A stretch of 64,000 bases of DNA from NCBI GenBank assembly GCA_033297205.1, contig MU859193.1, forward strand, positions 34,638 through 98,637, read 5' to 3'. The notes under the pieces are model-generated. The model made no database searches. It was given only the letters and a program-made list of their open reading frames with translations, and had not been told where the DNA came from. This document shows, one piece after another, positions 1 to 10,740 of this stretch (its first letter is position 1; each line of letters starts with the position of its first letter). Source of the DNA: Pseudoneurospora amorphoporcata (Eukaryota > Ascomycota > Sordariomycetes > Sordariales > Sordariaceae). The translations under genes were made by a program, and so were the position numbers.

Positions 1-556
1 CAAACCACCGCTCTCTATTATTGCCGGAAATAAATGTCCGGCTGCCAGCGCAGATACAGCAGCGGCTTCCTGCATCTCTGCAAGACACACTTCGGTGTCA
101 GAGAAGGGTTGAGAACACGAATGGCAAGAGCAAACGGGGATGAGGAATTTGATAGGAAGGCGAGGAATGCGGTCAGAAGCCAAGCAATCACGACAAATAA
201 CTAACGGAAAGAGCGATCCAGGATGTAAGATGTCGACCCCTCTTCAATTTGCACGTCTAAAACTTGCAGTGACGACCGTTTGACTCCATCAACGAAACCC
301 TTTCCTGTAAAATCTGTGATACAGAATCTGATTCCAACATATGCTGTGAAGAACACGCTCCAAGACGCCATGCTATAAACCCGCCGCAATGCAATCATGC
401 ACTCGCTATGCAACAAATCCTTTCTGCATGCGATGAATCTCCATGAAACCCACTCAAACAATGGACCTAAGCGCCTCAGCATGCAGCGAACGCCTGTGAA
501 AAAGCTTGCTCCTCCTTCAACAAACAGTGACCGCTAACCCAGACCTCAAGAAAAAC
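1..556. other. no gene assigned
   Basis: The reverse strand has an open frame of about 90 codons (201-482). It has no recognisable domain and no supporting splice context. I assign nothing here. Confidence 0.4.
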
Positions 557-1559
557 TCAAATGGACTGCCAATAAGGACCATACGGCTTCCCCAACCTCA
601 TCGGCCAGCAAAACACTCTCTCCTCCGGCTCCGTCCTTTCGATTCTCGGATACACCACATCTCTTAACTCCCTCTCCTTCTCCCTGTCGGGCGGCAACGG
701 CAACCCCGTCTTAAGATCCCACTCCCTCGGCTCCCACCAATCTTGATACCCCTCCCACTCAACCTCAAGACTCGTCACTAGTCTCTTCTTGCCCCTCTGA
801 TTCGGTATCCCACCCCAGGGGCACTGCTTATCCTTGATTCCAACCGTCAAATCCGTATACCGAAACATTCTCTCGGCCGCCAGCGCCGTCTCGCGGTTTC
901 CGCACAGCAGAACGATGTACCGCATGCCTGGAACTGCAGCCTCAATTTCGTAGGTCGCCCTACCGTCTAAGATGGGAGCTTCCACCCAGGCGCTCCAGCT
1001 GAAATACCGATGGCCCATGCGCTTGCGGAAGAAAGAACGGATGGCGTCGGGTCCCTCGATGCGCTCGAGCCAGCCCATGGCGTAGCAGAAACCGGAGGAG
1101 ATGGGGCCGATGACGACGATGTCCCAGGACTCAGCGGTTTGGTCAGCAGGGAGACGGAGATGTTGGTGGTGGTTGCGGAGTAGGAAGTCCGGGAGATCCA
1201 AGGGGGCCAGGCGAGGGTAAGGAGGACGGATCAAAGGGCTGGTTAAACTGGCATACGGGTCGGCGGCTGCGGCGGCGAGGGCGAGGCCGATGCGTCGCGG
1301 GACGCCGATGCCGTTAGAAGCAATGAAGGCGATTGATTGGGGGAGGAATCCTGGTGGAAGGTTAGTATGCCATCTTGATTTGCTTGAGCATGGGCTGGGG
1401 AGAAGGTTGGGGATTCTTACTCTTGCCCTTCTTGTCCAGGTCCTTCTCGCTGGCTTGGTAAGGGCACAACTGCATGTCCGTGGGCTCAGCCATGAGGGTT
1501 GCGTGCGGATCAACCCATCCTGGCCAAAGGACGTGGTTGGGAACGGGGTTATTGTACAT
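557..1559 (-). CDS. unrecognised fungal protein, two exons
   Basis: Two exons on the minus strand, 1559-1421 and 1350-557, are joined by a 70-bp intron. The donor is GTAAGA, TACTAAC is the branch site and CCACCAG the acceptor. Frame agrees across the join, giving 310 residues. The start is the ATG at 1559; a longer open frame upstream begins only with GTG. The C-terminal half is rich in Trp and acidic residues, with a WEGYQDWWEPREWD stretch and a WPMRLGKPYGPYWQSI end. There is no signal peptide, membrane span or catalytic motif that I know. It resembles the lineage-restricted hypothetical proteins of Sordariales. The gene model is well supported by splicing; the function is unknown. Confidence 0.7.
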
Positions 1560-2637
1560 CGCGGTGGCTTCTCAAGGTCGCGGAATCTGAAGTGACGATG
1601 CCAAAAGTTGTTGAGCTTTGGTGTGAAGTTCTGTAAAATGGCTTGAAATTTCAGAGGGCGAAGTCTTGGATAGAAGCCCACCACGAGAACGAAGTTGCTG
1701 TGGTAACATGGTGGTGTCCCAATTAGGGAGGATGAAGACGGTTATTAGGTTTTTCCAGGACGTATATCTTGCTCATCTTGCGCACGGTGTGTCACTTCGT
1801 GAGGGAATTTCCATCGGAGAGCGAATGAGAGGACAATGTTCGATAACAGATCCATATTTGGCACGGATGAACCGCAGTTCACGATGCGCCAAGGAGCAAG
1901 TCAACAAGTGTTTGACCGCTGTCGAGTGAGGACCCTGACGGGTACCTGGTTTTAGGGCTGAATGTGACTCACGTGGGCAGGGCTATAGAGCTGAGCGATG
2001 TATCAGAGTTGGGACGAGCATGTCATATGAGGCAGTGAGTGGAGAAAGCAGATAGGCAGAAAAAGGGAGGGGGGAAGGGGTGTATCATATTACGTACCAT
2101 CATTGAACGCCGAGAAACGGAGGATAAAATTCTTGGCCATATTGACGAAGGTTGTGGCGTGGAAATACAAGGATACCTTGGATGACGCAACGGACATGAA
2201 TAGACATGGGATTGATGGACAGTGGTGATTGGAGGGACGCATCGTATTTGTGCACTCTCAGCTCCCGAGCTTTTCAAGTTAGCTCATCATATTGAGGGAA
2301 CCTCCTATGCATTTGACGTTGTTTGAGGTTATAGGATTTCTAGTCTGGATATACACCATTGGGAGGTGTATGAAAATGCGAAACGAAGCGCCAAAACTTG
2401 AGGCAGACACTCAACATATTGACCGCATTCTTGAGGGGCTCAACCAAGATGAAGGGTAGCATCTGGTAGTGTATACACAGAGACGGTGAAAATCAACAAA
2501 AGAACGCCATTCAGTCGAGAATGAAGTTCTGTAATGACCGAGTGTCCACCCGGTGTTAAGACGAAACAGTGGGCGAGACGTCAAAAGGAGTGGCGGTCCG
2601 TGCATAACCGAGACCAAAAAAAAAGTGAAGAAATAAA
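1560..2637. other. intergenic, no gene seen
   Basis: Short open frames occur on both strands but none carries a recognisable domain. The left part should hold the promoter of the minus-strand gene ending at 557. Confidence 0.4.
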
Positions 2638-2708
2638 TGCGCCAGCCGCGAATCGAACGCGGGGCCCATCGATGGCAACGATGGATTTTACCACTAAACC
2701 ACTGGCGC
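2638..2708 (-). tRNA. tRNA-Gly(GCC)
   Basis: This 71-nt cloverleaf reads on the minus strand. The 7-bp acceptor stem is GCGCCAG/CTGGCGC with an A discriminator. The anticodon stem is CATCG/CGATG with loop TTGCCAT, so the anticodon is GCC. The T-arm is CGCGG TTCGATT CGCGG-like, and there is no intron. A run of nine T on the transcribed strand (plus-strand A-run 2616-2624) lies just downstream as the Pol III terminator. Confidence 0.96.
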
Positions 2709-3225
2709 TTTTAGTGGTCGATAGAAGGTTAGGTCAAAATCCCCGCTTATTAGCGCACATAAAATCTCTTACTTGCAACAACCGGAACCTTTCGTTCCCT
2801 CACGGCGCCAAACACTCCAAGATTGACGATGGACACTCACAATTCGCTACTGATCAAATTCGACACATAACAAGTAACTCCTGCTGGTGTATGCCTGGTA
2901 CGATGTAGTCCAGGATGACGCCCTTCGCTTTGCTGGTTACTAGTTGTGTCTTCAAAATCTCGTATTATGTATTTCATAAGAAGTGAGTAGTGACTAACGC
3001 CTGGTATCATGCATGCAGCTGGGCTACCTGTATCCAATGTCTCGCCTGCCAAGTCTGAAGTTCCCCAAACCTCGTCCCTATAGAGTAAAAGATGGCTGCT
3101 TAAAAGAATAAACATCTAGTTGTCATCCAAAACTCCCCTCATTAACCTCCTTCAATTGTACGTTTTACCCTCAAGCCGAACCTGCCTCTCTTGCTCTGAG
3201 TCTTCAATACTTCCACCAACCCCCA

Positions 3226-4423
3226 TCATATCATATTATCGTTCCCTCCTCTCCCACCTCCCCCAGACTTCCAATAAATCGACCCAGCCGGCAGTTCCAC
3301 CGGCATACTCTTCACCCAAGTATCCGCCATCTCCCTCGGGCTCCTCACAGCCGCCAACTCCTGTGGTGGTTTCCAACCTCTGTACTCGTTATGCTCCAGC
3401 TCTTGCACCGTATACGTCGGAGCGCCCATCCCTCGTTCCGAGCCGTAAATATCCGGGTACTTGGTCTCATTCAACATTGAGCCAGAAGTAGCACCATTGT
3501 CACTACCGCCGCTCCCGGTTTGATCCACCATGTCCCTTTCGGCTTGCGATGAGGACGACGAAGCTAGCGCCTTCTCCTTGCGGTTTCTCCTTATTATCCA
3601 GACGATCGCGACGATAGAGCCGCAGAGAACTGCGAGAGAGCCGACTACTCCGCCGACGATAGCTCCGATGTTGTTGTTGTTGTTGCCGTTTGAGTCGTCT
3701 TTTGTGCCCTCCGCCCGGGAAGCAGACGGGGCCGCGCTCGTAGTTGGAGATGATGATGAGGTGGAGGTGCCGGTTTCCGAGGCAATCTTGGATGTTGATG
3801 CCGGGGCTTCTGTCGCGGATGTGGTCGGCTGGGCGCCGATGGGGATGGGGGTGATGGCGTTCGTTGTGTAGGCCAGGTAATTATCCAGATTGGGGGCTCT
3901 GCCGCAGGCGATGTAGGCGAAGGCACCGAGGTCTCGGTTGGATAGAGTCAAGAAAGCGGTTGAGCAGTAATCGTTGCCGGGATCCTTGCTGGTGTTGTGG
4001 TAATAACGGTCAGCTTGCGCCGTGGAATGGTGTGAGGGTAGCTCGAGGCTGTACATACCAGGTGAATGTGGTTAAGTCTTGGTTGGTGAAGCCACAACCT
4101 TTGGAGCAGGCATGGTTATCCACACAACTGCCAGCCAGACCACAGTCAGATGCTGCTATGACTGTCGTTGGACAGAAGCCCCAGAGCTTCGCGCTGAGAT
4201 CGATCCGGCAGTCATAGCCAGGATTCGCCGTTCGAGTCTTTGAGGAGTCACCACTAAGGAAGACAGTGGAAAGTCTGGTAACGATGACCCCATTTTGGCG
4301 TTTCTGTTGTATTAATGTGGTGGTCGCGTCCCTCGCCCGTGCTCCCAAATGTGCCGTCACATTCAAGGCAAACGTATGCGCTATGCTCGATAGGAGCAAC
4401 GTAAAAAGAAACAAAGTGAACAT
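3226..4423 (-). CDS. single-span Ser/Thr-rich surface protein (Mid2/WSC-like layout)
   Basis: The exons are 4423-4059 and 3988-3226, with a 70-bp intron (GTATGT donor, CTGAC branch, CACCAG acceptor). A shorter 45-bp alternative acceptor would break frame. The product is 375 residues. It has a signal peptide (about 1-19), a Cys-rich ectodomain with GYDCRIDLSAKLWGFCP and CGLAGSCVDNHACSKGCG motifs, and a Ser/Thr-rich stalk. One transmembrane helix (about 229-254) is followed by RRNRKEK and a basic/Gly-rich cytoplasmic tail. This is the layout of fungal wall-stress sensors and related receptor-like proteins, but the Cys pattern is not a textbook WSC domain. Its start faces the mannosyltransferase gene across about 330 bp, suggesting a shared bidirectional promoter. 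Confidence 0.85.
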
Positions 4424-4753
4424 TGGACTGTGGGTATTATTGATGCATCAAGTAAGATAACGAAAGTAAAGAGAATATTAGCAGCGGAGGGGCAGCCTGC
4501 AGGACGATGCAGACGCCACACTAGGAGGAGACTGGACAATATGACCGAAAGAGAGAGCAAGCGACAGAATGAAAGACCAAAAAGGAGAAAGAAGAGCAGA
4601 GAGAATCGGAATCCCGTCTGGGAGGCAGACGATAGTAAAAGTCGGCGGTTGGCCATCACAGGTGTCAACGCCAGGGCAGCCTGCCATGGTCCCATCTCAG
4701 AATCTCAGCCCAGCGTAGGGCTAACGATGGGGGATACTGCCCCGAGAAGCACC

Positions 4754-6319
4754 ATGATGCCATTGCCACGACGCTATACCACGGTCCGCGATTCCAGCCC
4801 GTCCGCTTGGGCGTTTTACCGCCGTGCCTAGTCCGAAGAGAACAACATCGAAGACGGTCCTGCGTCGGGAGGTGTTCTTTGCCTTGCAGGCCGCATTCCT
4901 GCTGCTTGTCGTCCTCAGTCTCTATCTTGGCCACGATCAACTTTCCCAGATCTCGCCATCTTTCCTGAAGCCCAACCATGGCATTCACGTCAATGCGACA
5001 CAAGCTTCAGTGTCCGCTCCAATCCAGAGTGCTCATAATGCTTCTCCTACCGCAAACACAATTGCGACAACGACTATTGCCACGGTGACCACAACCAAGC
5101 CCGCCGACAATGCTGGTGAGTTTGCTTGCGCATCCGCTTTGATAGCATCCCGTACCTGACCCAACACCCATCTGTATCAGTCCCGATACCGACCGTCCTC
5201 TCGTCCGCGAACCGCACTGCCTACGTCGCCGCGATAATGAATCCCGACGAGAAGAACCTTGCACGCCTCGAATGCCCCTCGTTCAATCCTTCGCGATACG
5301 ACTACCTAGTGGTTCAAGACGACGAGGGTGATTCTGATGCTTCGGGAATCCAATACTTCTTTGCCCTCGATCTCCGCGAGTGCCTCCACCTGCTACCCCG
5401 CCTTATCGGCAGCGTTGTCGAAGCCATCCGATTCCTCGGCCCCCAAAGCTGCGCGCTATCCATCATCGAGGGTAACTCACACGACGGCACAGCCGAGGTT
5501 TTGGAGGCACTGCGCCCGGAGCTCGAAGCCCTCACCACAACATACTACTTCAAGTCGAGCAACATCAACCCCAAGCAAGGAGACCGCATCGCGAAGCTCG
5601 CCGAACTGCGCAATTTGGCGCTGCAACCCATGCTCGACCCAAAAAACTCCAAGCTTTACCCTTCCGAAGCGAACACGACAGTTATCTTCCTCAACGACGT
5701 GGCCGCTTGCACCGATGATATCCTCGAGCTGGTGCACCAGCGCCGTTTTCTTGGAGCCGACATGACTTGCGCCATGGACTGGACCTATGTCGGTCGAGAT
5801 CCAACCTTCTATGATGTATGGATTGCCCGGACACTAGGTGGAGGAGACTCATTTTTCGACGTTCCAGCTGATGGCAACTGGAACTCTGCCTGGAACCTCT
5901 TCTGGAACGAGCCCACTGCGCGTGAGCGCTTCATGGCCCACCAACCTTTCCAGGTGTTCTCATGCTGGAACGGTGCAACCGCCTTCACCGCGAAGCCCTT
6001 CCTGGAGAAGAAGGTCACATTCCGGGCTCCAAGAAAGGGAGAGTGCATGCAAGGTGAACCCCAGCTTCTTTGCAAGGACTTCTGGTGGCATGGCTATGGC
6101 AAAATTGCAGTGGTGCCGTCGGTCAACCTCGAATACTCAGATGAGAAGGGAAAGCAAATCAAGGAAGCGAAGGGTTTCACGAGCAACTTGGTGGGAGGGG
6201 AAGGTCACAAGGACGATGCCATTCAGTGGCAGGTAAGCCCGCCCGAAAAGGTCAAGTGCATACCTGACTACGCCCACCAGTTCTTTGAGGAATGGAACAA
6301 GACGCAGCCCGGGGTATGA
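4754..6319 (+). CDS. GT69 / CAP59-type alpha-1,3-mannosyltransferase, N-terminal frame break
   Basis: The family adds mannose to surface glycans in the Golgi. Exon 2 (5181-6319) carries the family core: SIIEGNSHDGT, VIFLNDVAACTDD, AMDWTYVGRDPTFYDVW, FSCWNGATAF and FWWHGYGKIAVVPS. Exon 1 ends at 5115 and joins through a 65-bp intron (GTGAGT, CTGAC, TATCAG), with frame agreement. It encodes a type II membrane anchor (FFALQAAFLLLVVLSLYL). The anchor's frame has no ATG upstream: it opens with GTG at 4824 after an in-frame stop at 4755. ATG codons at 4754/4757 lie in another frame that stops at 4829-4831, right where the anchor frame begins. One inserted base near 4824-4828 would explain this. From the anchor frame on, the protein is about 476 residues. 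Confidence 0.85.
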
Positions 6320-6740
6320 GCCAGAAATGTGTCATTCATACCCTTTGTCACGGTAAAGAATGCCCGAACAACGGCTTACACCGAGAGGGTAAGGGGACTG
6401 GAATGCCTATGCCCTTCACTAGCAGCCAGGCAATGTCTCAAAACCAATCCAACCTCTACCCAGGCATGGACTCATTAAACAACGATCGACATCACAGTCA
6501 GAATCATGTCTCTGCACGTCCGGTTGGAACGCGAGGCTCGTCACCACCCTTGTTGCTCGAGAAGCGCATCGGCGATTGCACAACGGAAGATGGGTATAAG
6601 AGCTGATCGACAGGCCCCCATCAAGTTCCCTCTCTTGTTTTGAGCTTCGTGGGTCCTGGTTGCACTGGTTGATCCGTACCAGTCCACAAGCTCAACCGTC
6701 GTTCAACACCGTCCTCTACACCCGTCCACATCATCAAACC
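6320..6740. other. intergenic: 3' flank of mannosyltransferase, promoter of next gene
   Basis: No coding signal was recognised. A pyrimidine-rich CA-containing leader precedes the ATG at 6741. Confidence 0.4.
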
Positions 6741-7612
6741 ATGAAGTACGGCGCAGCTCTCACCCTCGCGGGTGCTCTCACCTCGGTCCAGGCCCAAAGG
6801 CTTGACACCGGCTTCCTCACTGGGCCTGAGCTCACAGCTCTCGCCGGCGGAAACTTCGCGTGGGGTGACATCGAAATCGGCGACACCAACATCATGTCCC
6901 TCGAGTACATCCTTGCCGAACTCGACGCCATCACCGGCGACTATCCCTACAACTACTACTACCCCTACGCCTACTACCTCCTCCCTTGACTATCCCGCGT
7001 CCCATCCCTGGGTACCCCGGCTTGGTCAACAACGTCAACATTCAGATGCCTAGCGCAACCATTCAGTTCGATGCGCTCACCCGCCTGGCCAATTGCTCTG
7101 CACCGGGCGGACGCATCGAGTATCTCAACGACGCCACCGGTCCGACAGTCGAAACCGACATCAGGACCCAAGTCACCTTCGTCCTTCCCCTCGAGGTCTA
7201 TGGGAAGAACTGCCAGTTCATCTTCTTCCTCGGCAACACCAGCACCGTGACCGGTTCGGGCAGATTCACCGTGCTGCAGAACGAAACCCCCACTCAACAA
7301 AGATGCACGACCACTAGCATTGACCCCGTGACAATCCCAATGGTTGAGCAGGAACCGATCGGCACCTACCAAGCCAGGTTCGCCGACCTTGCTGAAGTTG
7401 TTACGTCCGCAGGCACGTTTCTAGTCGGAACCAACGCTGCATGCCCGCCTCCCGGAACCGTCCTGACGCTGGAGCTTCGCGGATGGGAAGACCAGCTGCC
7501 TGTGGCTAGTACCATTGCATGGAACGGCATTTTCTCTGGTCCGGCCATCAAGTACACGACTCCGCCTCCTGTTGTGAACCCTCCGACCGTTCCCATCCCC
7601 AGTGATCCCTGA
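6741..7612 (+). CDS. small secreted protein, possible But2-like fold, with internal frame break
   Basis: The ATG at 6741 opens a signal peptide (LTLAGALTSVQA) and a Tyr-rich segment (DYPYNYYYPYAYYLLP), which stops at TGA 6987-6989. Another frame, open from before 6986 to 7612, then gives a convincing secreted domain: PGLVNNVNIQMPSATIQF, VYGKNCQFIFFLG, ELRGWEDQLPVAS and a Pro-rich end. I find no GT...AG pair that joins them cleanly. A 1-nt slip in the CTAC/CTCC repeat near 6950-6986 is the simplest explanation. Joined, the protein would be about 290 residues. The Cys/Val/Phe-rich beta pattern recalls But2-like secreted fungal proteins, but that is only a suggestion. Confidence 0.6.
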
Positions 7613-8712
7613 TCAGAGTCTGATCCCGCAGCGGCCACCGGGTGGCGGTGTCAACTGTCAACCCATCATTGAGCAGATGTTCTATCGTGTTCTGCTCACG
7701 AGGCTTAGGTGTGATTTAGACCCGTCTCGTGTATACGATCGAGGGTGTCCAAGACGGTGCTTCTTGTTTAGTTGTTGTTCTGTTGTGGTGGGCCAATGTT
7801 GAGGGCGGGCTTTGTTGGTGGTTAGTATCACGTTGGATGGTAATGAAATATGGATAACAATACAAGTTGGGCTTTTCCGCTTTTGTGGCTCAATCACGAC
7901 GAAATCTACCCACACATGCATTTGTCCCTACAAGCACGTACAATGGCCATATCTTCCGAGTCTTCCCATCTTGAGCGTGCCTTGTTGAGCGCAAAAAGAC
8001 TGATTCATTGTTTATATTTGAGGATCTAGCAGTTATGTTCCGTGTTTAACTCAATAGGCTCTGCTATGGACAGACTGGAAGCGTTCAAGTGAAGGTGAAT
8101 GGAAGGAATGAGCCCCGCGAACCTTCAAGTTCCAACGGTACAACACACGGAAAATTCACTTACATCTGCATGACCTACTGGGACTTCTGGATGTCTGGGA
8201 CTACTTAAGCACCAAAGTGCAGACCTTCTTCCACCACCGTCCAGTAGCCTGCGTGATAGTGCGTTGGATCCAGAGAATACGTGGTATTTTCGTAGGCACT
8301 GCCTTCTGAATGGCACGTGTAGAGTCGCAACTCCCGAGTTCGACTCCGTGCTTGGACGGGCCGAGCAATTTTTTCTTTTCCTCCCACCCCCCCCCCCCCA
8401 CCTTTTTCCTTTTCGGTACTCTTCATTAAGGTATTCTTCTCTTTTCCACCTTGGTTGGGTACCTACGTTGGACCAATCTTTCGTTCACTTCGGTATCTGA
8501 CGTGATTGATACAGTTGAGCAAAGAGTGGAAAAGGAATGTCATATTAACGCTATCTGGTTCAATTCTGCTTGTTGTTGACCTTCCCAACTTTACAACCCA
8601 ATCATGTTCAATCCAATACTGTAGCCGTACGTAAGTGCGCTATGGTAATCTTCCGTATTCCTTTCCAAACCGAATTCCTAGTGAAGCTTCATTGCCACGT
8701 TATTACTGGCCT
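7613..8712. other. intergenic; C13 tract
   Basis: No gene is supported. A run of 13 C lies at 8387-8399, just after a T-rich tract. A lone GAGTTCGACTCC (about 8337) looks like a Pol III B box, but no tRNA fold forms around it. Confidence 0.4.
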
Positions 8713-10740
8713 CTACTCGTTAGGACTGGAGTCGTCTTCCTCGTCAGGACTGGAGTCGTCTTCCTCGTCAGGACTGGAGTCGTCTTCCTCCCCTTGGTGC
8801 AAATCTTGGTAGGGAGGAGGCGCTTCGACTCCCAACATATTGAGCCACTCGGCTCTTGCCATAGTAGATTCCAAATCTCCGCCCAGCCCCTCCTGCTCAT
8901 CTATAAGCAGTTCTATAAACCTGATTGCGTAAAAAGGATCACCACGTCCCCCACCCCTAATACTTTCCTGTCTCTCCCTATTCGCCTCGTTGCGAATCTT
9001 GAACCACTCAGCCTTCACATCCCTGAGATTCACACCAGCAGCCACCATCTTAAAAGCCAACTGCGGATTTGACACAACCACCTCCCTCAGCTTCGCAGAC
9101 AAGTACTTCTCGTCCATCTTATCCAGCAGCGACTGTGGCGGATTCTCGAAGGGCCGTATCAGATTGAACAATAAGTGGCCGACGAACTTGTAGGGGCAGT
9201 ATTCGTACGGCACCTTGTCCCCACCGTATCTCCAGCCTTTTTCCTCACCTTCGGAGCGGCTAATGGCCAGGTCCAAAGCCGTCAGCCCATCCGAGTTCTT
9301 GGTGTGAAGGTGCGCGCCCCGCTTGATGAGCTCGACACATTTCTTGATGGCTGCCCACTGAAACAATCGTTGAGGTGTGTCTATGATGGGTTTGGAGCCC
9401 GCTTTCCATAACCCTCCTTCTTTTCCGAAGTGAGCCACCTGCCCGGACCTATTGTCATAGTCCGGATGCACCATGACCGTGCTCTGGTGCGCTGAAGGAG
9501 GTTGGGATCTGACCGCCTCATGCAACGCCGTCGTCCATTTTTGCCTCGATCCCGAACGGGAAGACGGCCCTGCGGATAGATCGATGAACAGGGAGAGTAG
9601 AGAAGAGGGATTGCACCCGTCCTGTGCCGCTATTGTCAGCGGATGCCAAACTTCCACCTTGTGTGGGTCGATATTATCTTGGTAGTAACACCCGCAATCG
9701 ACAAAAGTAACACCGGGTGGTGAAAGCCGGAGTATGCACTTTATCAAATCTTGACGTTGCGATTCCCAGTTGGCTTTGGCTATCGGTCCCATGGGCCAAG
9801 GCGACTTGGGGAAGAACGTCTCGTACGAGTGAGCGAGTACCTGCAAAGGGTAGCTCATGGTGTCGGTGTGCGGGAACAAGAAGCGGAAGTCGTGTTGTGC
9901 TCCATGTAGCCTGAAGAGATACTTGGCAGACGAAAAACAGCCGAACGAGAGGGCGAGCGTGAAGGGAGTTTGGGAGTATTTGTCGCGGCTTTCGAGGTCC
10001 GCGCCCTGAGCTAGTAGAAATTTGATACAGGAGACATCTTCGTTATCGGGGCAGGAATAGTAGCGGAGGACGGCGTAGTGCAGTGGTGTCCGGCCTTTCC
10101 GGTCGCGGGCGTTGATGTCTACTTCTGCTTTTCGTGGAAAATCCGGTGAGAAGACGTAGGAAAGAATATCGTACCGGCCCTTCAACGCTGCGGTGTGTAA
10201 AATCGTAACATTTTCTTGACGGGGTTGATCGGCTGATCCGGTAAGAGACGCTCCTGCTCGTATCAAATCCTTCACAATCCGTAGCGAATCTTTGCGGTTT
10301 GGCGGTTTGTTGATGGGAGGCTTGTTGTAGTCTTCCTCTCCTCCCTGGCAAATTGCCAAGTGCAAAGCGGTCCAGTGCGCTGGATCTTGCCACACGTCGG
10401 GATCAACCATGGCCCGAAAGTCAACAGGATCGTAGGAGCATTTGCAGAGGTTGGAGACAGGGTCGTCGATGTGGGCGCGAACTCGAGGAATAGCGAGTAA
10501 GTAGAAGACGAGACCGTGATGGGAGAACATGGAGGCTACGCCAAGAGGGTGGCAGTGGACATCGTCGGTGAAACAGCGTGGGTTGTCTGCCGAGAAGTAA
10601 GGCGAGATGGACCAGGTGGTGGGCTGGATTATATATCTGGATGACTTCAGGAGCCTTCGCATAGTGGTGAGATCTCCGTTTCGAAGGGCGACGGCTAGGG
10701 CTTGGTATTCGTCATTTTCAGGCTGTTCGTCGTGGTTCAT
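8713..10740 (-). CDS. ankyrin-repeat protein with acidic repeat tail
   Basis: This is a single exon of 675 residues. The start is the ATG at 10740; the open frame extends to 10803 only through a TTG. Ankyrin units are visible as DPAHWTALHLAICQGG, ENVTILHTAALKGRYDIL, RKGRTPLHYAVLRYY, KYSQTPFTLALSFG, TTALHEAVRS and DGLTALDLAISRS. They are spread unevenly, with long inserts between them. The final 25 residues are three copies of an eight-residue unit EEDDSSPD. There is no N-terminal NACHT, HET or kinase domain, so it is an ankyrin-only protein. It is probably a protein-binding scaffold, partner unknown. It marks the left edge of a region rich in recognition-type gene remnants. Confidence 0.88.
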   Translation of the reverse strand: MNHDEQPENDEYQALAVALRNGDLTTMRRLLKSSRYIIQPTTWSISPYFSADNPRCFTDDVHCHPLGVASMFSHHGLVFYLLAIPRVRAHIDDPVSNLCKCSYDPVDFRAMVDPDVWQDPAHWTALHLAICQGGEEDYNKPPINKPPNRKDSLRIVKDLIRAGASLTGSADQPRQENVTILHTAALKGRYDILSYVFSPDFPRKAEVDINARDRKGRTPLHYAVLRYYSCPDNEDVSCIKFLLAQGADLESRDKYSQTPFTLALSFGCFSSAKYLFRLHGAQHDFRFLFPHTDTMSYPLQVLAHSYETFFPKSPWPMGPIAKANWESQRQDLIKCILRLSPPGVTFVDCGCYYQDNIDPHKVEVWHPLTIAAQDGCNPSSLLSLFIDLSAGPSSRSGSRQKWTTALHEAVRSQPPSAHQSTVMVHPDYDNRSGQVAHFGKEGGLWKAGSKPIIDTPQRLFQWAAIKKCVELIKRGAHLHTKNSDGLTALDLAISRSEGEEKGWRYGGDKVPYEYCPYKFVGHLLFNLIRPFENPPQSLLDKMDEKYLSAKLREVVVSNPQLAFKMVAAGVNLRDVKAEWFKIRNEANRERQESIRGGGRGDPFYAIRFIELLIDEQEGLGGDLESTMARAEWLNMLGVEAPPPYQDLHQGEEDDSSPDEEDDSSPDEEDDSSPNE
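8716..8787 (-). repeat. 24-bp tandem repeat x3, coding
   Basis: Three near-perfect 24-bp units (core GACTGGAGTCGTCTTCCTCG on the plus strand) encode EEDDSSPD three times at the C-terminus of the ankyrin protein. The unit is a whole number of codons, so copy number can change without breaking frame. Confidence 0.93.

Noticed and set aside
8290..8370. Possible tRNA or Pol III gene: GAGTTCGACTCC box followed by a T-run
   Set aside because: The putative T-stem does not pair, no acceptor stem or anticodon arm forms, and no A box is convincing.
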